DNA of 7,666 bases, from assembly GCA_029051445.1 (NCBI GenBank), contig JAIDKP010000160.1, positions 1 to 7,666 of the forward strand, read 5' to 3'. Numbering within the stretch: the first letter of the stretch is position 1; the number at the start of each line of letters is the position of its first letter. Shown here piece after piece: positions 1 through 6,800 of this stretch. The DNA is from Muribaculaceae bacterium. Lineage in GTDB: Bacteria > Bacteroidota > Bacteroidia > Bacteroidales > Muribaculaceae. A model generated the notes under the pieces. The model saw only the letters and a list, made by a program, of their open reading frames with translations, was not told the origin of the DNA and made no database searches. The position numbers and the translations under genes were made by a program.

Positions 1-689
1 ATTTCGGCCCAATACGATGCCGCGCTCCAGTCGCGCTCATGTTCAGCTCCTTCGGCTGGAACAACGTATGTGCCGCTGGCTATGTCTATCACCTGAGGGT
101 ATCGGTCGACCTCGATGCCGCGGCTTTCCATCATGGCCATAGTCATCTTTATGTAGGGGAGCGATATGACCTCACCGTCGAGATTGATGCGCAGTCCGTC
201 GGTCATGGTCGGTGCTACCATCATCAGCGCCGATATGAATTGCGAACTTATATTTGCCGGTAGAGTCACCTCGCCGCCATGCAGCTTTTGACCCACGATT
301 CTGAGTGGGGGATATCCCTCTTCTCCGGCATAGCCGATAGAGGCTCCGCACAATCGCAAGGCATCGACAAGTGCGCCGATAGGGCGGCGGCGCATACGTT
401 CCGATCCGTCGAGTATCACGTCACAGCCGGGAGTGGCGGCAAAATATGCGGTGAGAAATCGCATAGCGGTACCGGCCGCACCGATATTTACAGTAGCGCC
501 GCCGGTAGTCGGTCCTGCAAGGGCGTTGACGATAGCGTCTGAATCGTCACACTCGGCTTGTGGCGGCATAGGGGAGTCGCCGGGAGTCAGTGCGTGCAGT
601 ATGAGAGCGCGGTTGGCTATGCTTTTTGAGAGCGGAAGCGTGATGGTCGCATCCACCATATCTTCAGGAGGAAAAACTCTATAGTCCAT
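1..689 (-). CDS. aroA: 3-phosphoshikimate 1-carboxyvinyltransferase (EPSP synthase), N-terminal part, cut by window edge
   Basis: Cytosolic enzyme of the shikimate pathway; it transfers the enolpyruvyl group of PEP to shikimate-3-phosphate, giving EPSP, the precursor of chorismate. The first 229 residues are visible and open to base 1; the family usually has a little over 400, so about half is missing, including the C-terminal catalytic Asp, Glu and Lys region. Visible motifs: LPLSKSIANRALIL (K21, S22 and R27 bind substrate), GAAGTAMRFLTA at 70-81 (PEP-binding loop), DGSERMRRRPIGALVDALR at 94-112, ISSQFISALMM at 147-157 (shikimate-phosphate contacts S148, S149, Q150), and SLPYIKMT. The start is the ATG at 689; an in-frame TGA at 695-693 excludes an earlier one. 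It lies 19 nt after the PLP enzyme stop and has no Shine-Dalgarno site. The segment between K21 and the PEP loop is about 20 residues shorter than in E. coli AroA (from memory), a form I associate with Bacteroidota. Family assignment is secure. Confidence 0.96.
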   Translation of the reverse strand, partial: MDYRVFPPEDMVDATITLPLSKSIANRALILHALTPGDSPMPPQAECDDSDAIVNALAGPTTGGATVNIGAAGTAMRFLTAYFAATPGCDVILDGSERMRRRPIGALVDALRLCGASIGYAGEEGYPPLRIVGQKLHGGEVTLPANISSQFISALMMVAPTMTDGLRINLDGEVISLPYIKMTMAMMESRGIEVDRYPQVIDIASGTYVVPAEGAEHERDWSAASYWAE

Positions 690-708
690 GAGTCAGGCAT
701 TGGCGGTG

Positions 709-1896
709 TTATGATTTCAGTGCGGCTTTGATCTGGTCAAGAGCCTTTTGCAGGGTCTGCCGAGGACAGCCGATATTGAAACGCATGAAGCCGTCGCCCT
801 CCTTTCCGAATATGAACCCGTTGTTGAGGGCAAGTCCGGCTTTTTCGATGAAAAACCGGTCAAGCTTATCATGCGTGTCCGTTTCACCGGCATAAATATC
901 GCGGCAGTCAAGCCAGGTCAGGAACGAAGCCTGCGGTCTCACAGCCTTTATTTCGGGTATCTCACGTTTTAGATATTCCTCCAGGAAGAGCTGATTTTCT
1001 TCAAGATAGCCGATAAGCTTATTCAGCCATTCATCGCCGTTGTTGTATGCGGCTATTGTGGCGGTAGTGGCAAAGAAAGTTGGATCGTCAAATTCATTGC
1101 CTTTCATCCAGGCGAAAAATGACTCCCGCATTTCTTTGTTTTTGATCACAACCCATGAGCTCACAAGACCTGCGATATTGAAAGTTTTTGAAGGTGCTCC
1201 GAGGGTGATTGAGATTTCTTCGGCCTCAGGGCTTACCGATGCAAAGGGGATATGTTTTATTCCCCATAGCATGAGATCTTCGTGGATTTCATCGGCGATC
1301 ACCTTCACACCGTTGCGGTGGCATATCGATGCTACGCTTCGCAGAGTCTCCGCGTCCCACTGTATTCCGATAGGATTATGTGGATTGCATAGAATCATCA
1401 TTTTTGGACGGTGTTCCATGATCTTTTTCTCAAGATCCTCAAGATCCATCTCGTAGTTTCCGTCGGGCATACGGCGTAGCGGATTGTGCACAAGTTCACG
1501 GCCGTTGCCTTCGGGTACAAATGTGAACGGATGATAGACCGGAGGCTGGATAAGAATCTTGTCGCCGGGGGTGGTGAAATGATTTATCACAAAACCGATA
1601 GCTTTTACAACACCGGGGACATATGTGATTTCATCACGTCCGACTTTCCAGCCATGTCGGCGGTATAGCCAGTTGATGATCGACTGCCAGAATTCCTCTG
1701 GCACCGACGCATAACCGTAGACCGGGTGCGACACACGTTTCATCAGAGCTTCGGTGATTTCCGGAAGCACGGGAAAATCCATATCGGCCACCCATGCGGG
1801 AAGCAGATCTGCGTGTCCGTAGCGTTTTTCAAGCTCGTCGTATTTTATGCAGCCGCTGCCGCGACGCTCTACATATGTGTTGAAATCGTAGGTCAT
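709..1896 (-). CDS. MalY/PatB-type PLP-dependent C-S lyase/aminotransferase (fold type I)
   Basis: A complete 395-residue protein of the usual family length. Members are cytosolic PLP enzymes, commonly cystathionine or cysteine beta-lyases (releasing homocysteine or H2S, pyruvate and ammonia), and are often annotated as class I/II aminotransferases. Visible features: WVADMDFPV near 35-43, typical of MalY/PatB; HPVYGY at 57-62, whose Tyr60 probably contacts the neighbouring subunit's PLP phosphate; PPVYHPF with ring-stacking Tyr121; CNPHNPIG with Asn174; ADEIHEDL with Asp202, which pairs with the pyridine nitrogen; APSKTFNIAGL with Schiff-base Lys237; and MRFNIGCPR with Arg372 for the substrate carboxylate. 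The start is the only ATG after an in-frame TAA at 1920-1918. It lies 17 nt after ispF and 19 nt before aroA. No key residue is missing. The family is certain; the substrate (cystathionine, cysteine, or an amino donor for transamination) cannot be decided from sequence. E. coli MalY also represses maltose genes, but I see no reason to infer that here. Confidence 0.93.
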   Translation of the reverse strand: MTYDFNTYVERRGSGCIKYDELEKRYGHADLLPAWVADMDFPVLPEITEALMKRVSHPVYGYASVPEEFWQSIINWLYRRHGWKVGRDEITYVPGVVKAIGFVINHFTTPGDKILIQPPVYHPFTFVPEGNGRELVHNPLRRMPDGNYEMDLEDLEKKIMEHRPKMMILCNPHNPIGIQWDAETLRSVASICHRNGVKVIADEIHEDLMLWGIKHIPFASVSPEAEEISITLGAPSKTFNIAGLVSSWVVIKNKEMRESFFAWMKGNEFDDPTFFATTATIAAYNNGDEWLNKLIGYLEENQLFLEEYLKREIPEIKAVRPQASFLTWLDCRDIYAGETDTHDKLDRFFIEKAGLALNNGFIFGKEGDGFMRFNIGCPRQTLQKALDQIKAALKS

Positions 1897-1920
1897 ATAT
1901 CTTGTGATGTTTTTTATTTA
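1897..1920 (-). promoter_or_regulatory. A/T-rich translation leader of the MalY/PatB gene, no Shine-Dalgarno
   Basis: On the minus strand the bases from the ispF stop to the ATG at 1896 read TAAATAAAAAACATCACAAG and then ATAT: almost no G and a run of A. In Bacteroidota, efficient starts are commonly preceded by A-rich, unstructured sequence rather than a GGAGG site, so this is the likely ribosome entry region. Composition is seen directly; function is inferred from what is known of the phylum. Confidence 0.35.
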
Positions 1921-2390
1921 GTGTGTATAAGTGCTACAGCCGTGGCGGCAATACCTTCTTTGCGCCCGGTGAATCCAAGATGTTCGGTCGTTGTAGCTTT
2001 CACCGACACGCAGCCGGTCGGAATCTCAAGATCGTTCGCGATATTCTCGATCATGGCCGGGATATGCGGCAACATTTTCGGTGCCTGCGCGATAATAGTG
2101 ACATCGACATTGCCGACACTGTATCCCGCATTAACAAGCAGATCTTTCACTGCGCGCAGAAGCACACGGGAGTCGGCACCACGGTAGCGTTCGTCGGTAT
2201 CAGGGAAGTGGTAGCCTATATCGCGCATGGCGGCCGCACCGAGAAGAGCGTCCATAAGCGCATGGAGAGCCACATCGGCATCGCTGTGTCCGAGCAGCCC
2301 CAGTTCATACGGTATCTTTACACCGCATATCCACAGGTCTCTCTCAGCTACGAGGCGGTGCACGTCATAGCCTTGTCCTATTCTGAACAT
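1914..2390 (-). CDS. ispF: 2-C-methyl-D-erythritol 2,4-cyclodiphosphate synthase
   Basis: Enzyme of the MEP (non-mevalonate) isoprenoid pathway. It cyclises 4-diphosphocytidyl-methylerythritol 2-phosphate to methylerythritol 2,4-cyclodiphosphate with release of CMP, leading to IPP/DMAPP for quinones and undecaprenyl phosphate. The protein is complete at 158 residues, the normal size; family members are homotrimers with active sites at subunit interfaces. Visible motifs: GQGYDVHRL with zinc ligands Asp9 and His11; [12 protein letters not shown] with the third ligand His43 and substrate contacts Ser36 and Asp37; [10 protein letters not shown] at 57-66; KMLPHI at 105-110; and [14 protein letters not shown] at 130-143 with the Thr/Glu residues of the cytidine site. 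An in-frame TAA at 2396-2394 makes the ATG at 2390 the only possible upstream start, so the 26-nt overlap with the symporter gene is real. ispD is not in the window. No abnormality seen. Confidence 0.97.
   Translation of the reverse strand: MFRIGQGYDVHRLVAERDLWICGVKIPYELGLLGHSDADVALHALMDALLGAAAMRDIGYHFPDTDERYRGADSRVLLRAVKDLLVNAGYSVGNVDVTIIAQAPKMLPHIPAMIENIANDLEIPTGCVSVKATTTEHLGFTGRKEGIAATAVALIHTK
2365..2390 (-). other. 26-nt overlap of symporter 3' end with ispF 5' end
   Basis: The ispF ATG at 2390-2388 lies inside the last codons of the symporter, whose TGA is at 2367-2365. The overlap therefore encodes the symporter tail VQNRTRL in one frame and the ispF start MFRIGQGY in another. An in-frame TAA at 2396-2394 excludes a longer ispF, and the first ispF residues are conserved family residues, which argues against a shorter one. 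The two frames differ, so initiation at ispF must happen while ribosomes are finishing the symporter, or by reinitiation after backing up 26 nt. Confidence 0.85.
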
Positions 2391-3819
2391 GTCTTAGAGG
2401 TTGTTTGGTTTCTTCATATTGCCAGCACTCGGTCTCTCCGGCTATTTCGGGTATAGTCGACGAGTAGTACACCGGATCTTTACCATCCTTGAGCTGACGG
2501 CGATAGTCGGCGAGCAGTCGCAGGGCATACTTGCCGAGCACGAGCAGAGCGGCGATATTGCATAGAGTCATAAGTCCCATTGTGATGTCGGATATGGCCC
2601 ACACAAATTCAAGAGTCGAAAGTGTGCCGACCATAACCATAGCTCCGACGATTACTCTGAACGGATAAATTATGCGGTTGCTCCGGTGTATGAAATTCAG
2701 ATTCGTCTCACCGTAGTAGTAATTGGCTATGATGCTGGTTGTCGCAAATAGATAGACAGCTATTGCCACAAACCATGTCGCTGCTTTGCCGACTTGTGTC
2801 TCAAGAGCGTATTGCGTCAGTTCGATACCGGTAAGACCACAGTCAAAGACCCCGCTGCAAAGAATTATGAATGCTGTGGATGTGCACACAAGCAGTGTGT
2901 CGGTATAGACTCCAAGAGTCTGTATCAGACCCTGTTTTACCGGATGACTCACTGCTGCTGTCGCAGCTGCATTGGGGGTTGAGCCTTCGCCTGCTTCGTT
3001 GCTGAACAGACCTCGCTTCACGCCAAGGATCATCGCCATGCCGAAAGTGCCTCCCATGGCCTGCTCGAAACCGAATGCGTTTGTCACGATCATTTTTATC
3101 ACAGCGGGAAACGATGTGATATTGACCGCGATCACATATAGTGCGAGAAGTATGTAAAGGACTGCCATGATAGGCACAATTACCTGGTTGACCTTGGATA
3201 TGCGCTGCACTCCGCCGCATATCACCGCAAGAGTCAGCACAGTGGTGATGACACCCACCCAGAGAGCCGGAATCCCGAATGCGTTTTCAAATGCTACTGT
3301 GATTGTATTGGCCTGAACAGTGTTGAATGCGAGTCCGAAAGTAAGCGTGATCAGTATTGCAAACGTCCATGACCACCATCGCTTCCCGATGCCTTTCTGG
3401 ATATAGTAGGCCGGGCCACCTCTGAATGAATTATGGCCCTTGACTTTGAAAAGCTGAGCTAAAGTAGACTCGATAAATGCGTTTGCTGAACCGATGAAGG
3501 CCACTACCCACATCCAGAACACAGCTCCGGGACCGCCAAGGGCGATCGCGATGGCGACACCGGCGATATTGCCGGTACCTACACGGCTGGCAAGCGATAG
3601 CGTAAATGCCTGAAAAGAACTGATCGTATGGCTCGGCTTCTCATGTATACGTTTGTCATCGTGGCTTTTTCCTGACTCTAAAAGCAGACGTATCATCTCC
3701 GGGATCATGGAAAACTGCACACCACGGGTTCTGATAGTGAAATAAAGAGCCGTGGCAAGTAACAGACCCACCATCAGATAGGTCCAGAGCCAGTCGTTGA
3801 TCAGTTCGATTATCTTCAT
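2365..3819 (-). CDS. AGCS-family alanine/glycine:cation symporter (AlsT/DagA type)
   Basis: Inner-membrane secondary transporter that family members use to import alanine, glycine or, in some cases, glutamine with Na+ or H+. The protein is complete at 484 residues, usual for the family, with about 10-11 hydrophobic segments (for example near 12-28, 98-118, 150-172, 185-204, 210-234, 300-322, 345-366, 384-404 and 411-433). Diagnostic motifs: [12 protein letters not shown] at 78-89 (unwound helix 1 of the LeuT-like fold), [16 protein letters not shown] at 95-110, which fits the sodium:alanine symporter signature, FRGGPAYYI at 132-140, and [20 protein letters not shown] at 266-285. The start ATG at 3819 overlaps the tamB stop as ATGA; the end overlaps ispF by 26 nt. 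The polar C-terminal tail after about 434 ([13 protein letters not shown] and beyond) is probably cytoplasmic. The family is certain; the substrate and the coupling ion (Na+ or H+) are not determinable here, so no symbol is given. Confidence 0.95.
   Translation of the reverse strand: MKIIELINDWLWTYLMVGLLLATALYFTIRTRGVQFSMIPEMIRLLLESGKSHDDKRIHEKPSHTISSFQAFTLSLASRVGTGNIAGVAIAIALGGPGAVFWMWVVAFIGSANAFIESTLAQLFKVKGHNSFRGGPAYYIQKGIGKRWWSWTFAILITLTFGLAFNTVQANTITVAFENAFGIPALWVGVITTVLTLAVICGGVQRISKVNQVIVPIMAVLYILLALYVIAVNITSFPAVIKMIVTNAFGFEQAMGGTFGMAMILGVKRGLFSNEAGEGSTPNAAATAAVSHPVKQGLIQTLGVYTDTLLVCTSTAFIILCSGVFDCGLTGIELTQYALETQVGKAATWFVAIAVYLFATTSIIANYYYGETNLNFIHRSNRIIYPFRVIVGAMVMVGTLSTLEFVWAISDITMGLMTLCNIAALLVLGKYALRLLADYRRQLKDGKDPVYYSSTIPEIAGETECWQYEETKQPLRHVQNRTRL
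3816..3819 (-). other. ATGA stop/start overlap between tamB and the symporter gene
   Basis: On the minus strand the bases ATGA hold both the ATG of the symporter (3819-3817) and the TGA of tamB (3818-3816). Four-base overlaps of this form usually mean translational coupling by termination-reinitiation. No Shine-Dalgarno-like GGAGG precedes it; the preceding bases read GACTCAATAAG. The overlap is seen directly; coupling is inferred. Confidence 0.85.
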
Positions 3820-6800
3820 CTTATTGAGTCGGGAAATGTTGCTTCCGGCAAAATTACGGTTGTCGAGTCAGGATTTTCTGCGTTTTTGGCCACTTCTTTT
3901 TTCTTGTACTTTTTCAGGAACGACAGGAAATTATCGAAGTCATGCCGTAGCACGATACCGACACCCTGAGTCGTTGTGGCGGTTTTCACGTAGTAATTCC
4001 GGTCGTTGTATCGGTTATAGGCCTTCAATCGCAGAGTGCCGCGGCGGTTGAGAAGGTACTCGATGTCAAAATCGCCGATAAACTGGTTGTTGTTCATCGT
4101 GTTGTCACGGTACCCGAAGTTGCCGTTGAAAAGCAGACGGTTGTTGAGTAGCTGGCTCGACAGTGCGAGATCGACCTCAAGATCCGAAAAATCACCCTTG
4201 TCACTACGGAAATTAGGAGCGATGCTCCACTTGTCGTTGATCTGTCCGAGAATATTGGAGAGCTGCGACGAGAGTGTGGAAGAAGCTACCGATACAAGCT
4301 CGTTGCCGCGTGTGGCACCGACATAATCGGGAGTATAAAAACGACTTAACGCGAGAAGATAGATGATCTGGCGGTTCATCATCTCGTCGGTCGACACGAT
4401 ACTTTTGACTTTGCGGTAGGTATCTGAGGGGAGAGTAGGGAATTCAAGATCAAACGCAATGTCAGGCTGCTGAAGATCCCCGGTGACTTTAAGCACCGCG
4501 TGAACCGGAACATTGGTGCGGTTGAGGTCACGGTCTTGAAGGAACGACTCGTCCAGATCGCTCAGATTGGCATTGAGAGCATAGATTGCCGTAATATCAA
4601 GTATGGCGGAAAACGGGTCACCTGTAAAGGCGATAGAACTGCCGTCGCGTATCGAGAAATCTTTTATGATGATATCCTGTAGAGTGAAGTTGTACGATCC
4701 GCGCTCAAGAGTGTAGGTGCCATACATCCTTAGTTCTTCGTCGGTCGATCCATACTGCATCCTGATAGTGCCTGAACCGAATGCCTTGATTCTGTCGCCG
4801 CCGACAGGATCCATGACAATCACGAGCTGCGCTTCAGGAGTGATGCCCACGCGGAAATCCATGTCGTAGCGCGAAGATCCTTCCTCGGCTTTCTGTGCGA
4901 GTTTCCTGCGCAGTTCTTTCACAAGAGCAGGAGTCGGGTCCGCTTTGACGATCGAGTCTGAGACATTGGCCAGATCACGGTCGCGGAATGTGATAAACGA
5001 GTATTCTCCTGCCTCTTCAAGATCTGAAAGTACAAAAGTGAATACCGACTGACTGGCTGTAGACATGTCTGCCGCTATGTTCACCCAGCCTGGACCTCCT
5101 TTTACAGAAGCCTTGCCGTTGGCAAATACACGTCCGTACCAGTCGGGATTACGTTTCTCTGTCTCGTCATAGACGAGCATATGCCTGGCATCGGTTATAT
5201 TGAACTCAAACACAGGAGCCTTGAAGAAAGTATGCTTTACATATCCGTTGAGCATTGCCGTGTTTCCGAATTCATCACGCAGTGTTATGTCTTTCAGACC
5301 GATAAATCCCGGCGTGATGATCACCGAGTCGCAGGCTGTATACCATGTGTTGGTGAAATCGATCTTCATGCGTATGCTGTCGGCATGGAGATCTCCTTCA
5401 AAGTCAATGTATTTGAAATTGCCCCACAGTCGGGCCTGACCGGATGCGATACCCTGTACATCCGATGTGAAAGCCTCCATAAACGGCTTGAGAAAACCGA
5501 TGTTTATCTCTTTGGCATCAAACGATATGTCAAGTGAATCATTCAGAGGGAAAATCGCGCCGTTGATCTTTGACATTTTTCCATTAGGCTGATCAATGTC
5601 GGCGTTAAGAGTTATTGCCCTGCGCTCACCGTCCCAATGACTTTTGACAATGGCATCGCCAAGCACAGTCGCGTTATAACTGATGTTCTTGACATCAAGT
5701 CCCGGCGTTGTAAGATGAGGTTCCGGTGAAAAGAGTGCCGAAGCTGTGAATTTTCCTGTGGCATCACCTCCGATACGGGCCTTGTCTATGCCGAGTGATT
5801 CGAAAATATAATCCAGATTCACATTGCTGAGGTCTATTTCCAGTCTGTCGTCGGCATCCGGTGAAGCGACACCGTTTATCTTGACATATTGCCCATAGCG
5901 GCTTGCGTTAAGATGATCGACAACAAAACGCTCTTTTCCGTATGCTGTTACCGAAGCCCGGTCTACAGTCCATACAGTATCGTTGAACTCCATTTCTCCG
6001 GGCAGAACAGTGACTCGTGTTAGAATTTTGTCGTCATCTGTTCGTGACAGACGGGTGGAGAAACCAAGATTACCGCGATAGCTGCGTTTTCGGTCTATCT
6101 TCCAGTTGACGGTCGTGTATGCGGTATCTGCTCCCAGCACGTTGTCGAGATTGATTGACATCAGTCCCTCTTTGGTCGGCACTTTGCTGAATGCCGAAAG
6201 AGTCGTTCCGGTACTGTCACTGTTCAGACTCAGATTGGTACCCTCTATGAGTTTGTTGCCTTGTCTGATATATGGCGCATCGACATTAAGCGATGCCGTC
6301 ATGCCGGCTCCGTCGACATGTCCCGATATATGCATCGGCGACATCAGACTCATTGGCAACTTTAATGAATCGGCGAAAGCTTCTGTCTCTTTGACCTGTG
6401 CAAGCAGTGTGAATCTGTTGCCGGTAAAACGGTTGTCAGGTTGGTTATTCTGTGGGAAAAGAGCAGGCAACTGTTTTGCGGCGATGGATTGGAATGTTGC
6501 CGGGATAGTCGAAACATCATAGGCACCGGTGATATCCATATCAAGAATATCACTGCGCAACTTTATCTCCCTTGCCCCTCTGTCGCCCGATGCTGTGAGT
6601 ACTGCTGAGTTGACATTTAAAAGGCTTGAGCCGTAAGAATCAGTTAAGTGTAGACTTCCAAGTGTGCATACACCGGTTACATCATCGAAGTTCGATCCGC
6701 TAAAACCTGCGAGAAGTTGTCCGGAAATAGAGAGGCCTTCGCGCAATGGCATTATTCCGATAGACGAAGGAGTGATATTCTCGATTTCGGCTCTTACATC

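Noticed and set aside
39..684. Plus-strand open frames over the aroA fragment
   Set aside because: The opposite strand is a clear EPSP synthase with all expected N-terminal motifs in one uninterrupted frame; these are mirror frames.
617..700. Small minus-strand frame of 27 codons starting 11 nt upstream of the aroA ATG and overlapping it out of frame
   Set aside because: Its product (MPDSWTIEFF and onward) has no recognisable feature and it overlaps the aroA coding sequence. It could be a chance ATG; at most it might lower aroA initiation.
690..708. Possible terminator or promoter between the PLP enzyme and aroA
   Set aside because: Only 19 nt, with no hairpin followed by a T run on the minus strand and no Bacteroidota-type TAnnTTTG box.
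1726..2456. Two long plus-strand open frames (153 and 177 codons) opposite the PLP enzyme and ispF
   Set aside because: They lie antisense to two genes with clear family motifs, their translations match no family I recognise, and their composition (stretches of Ala, Arg, His and Ser) is what mirrored codons of the real genes would give.
2843..3220. Minus-strand frame of 125 codons inside the symporter gene in another frame
   Set aside because: It is rich in Arg, Ser and His and sits wholly inside a well-conserved membrane transporter, so it is an out-of-frame shadow.
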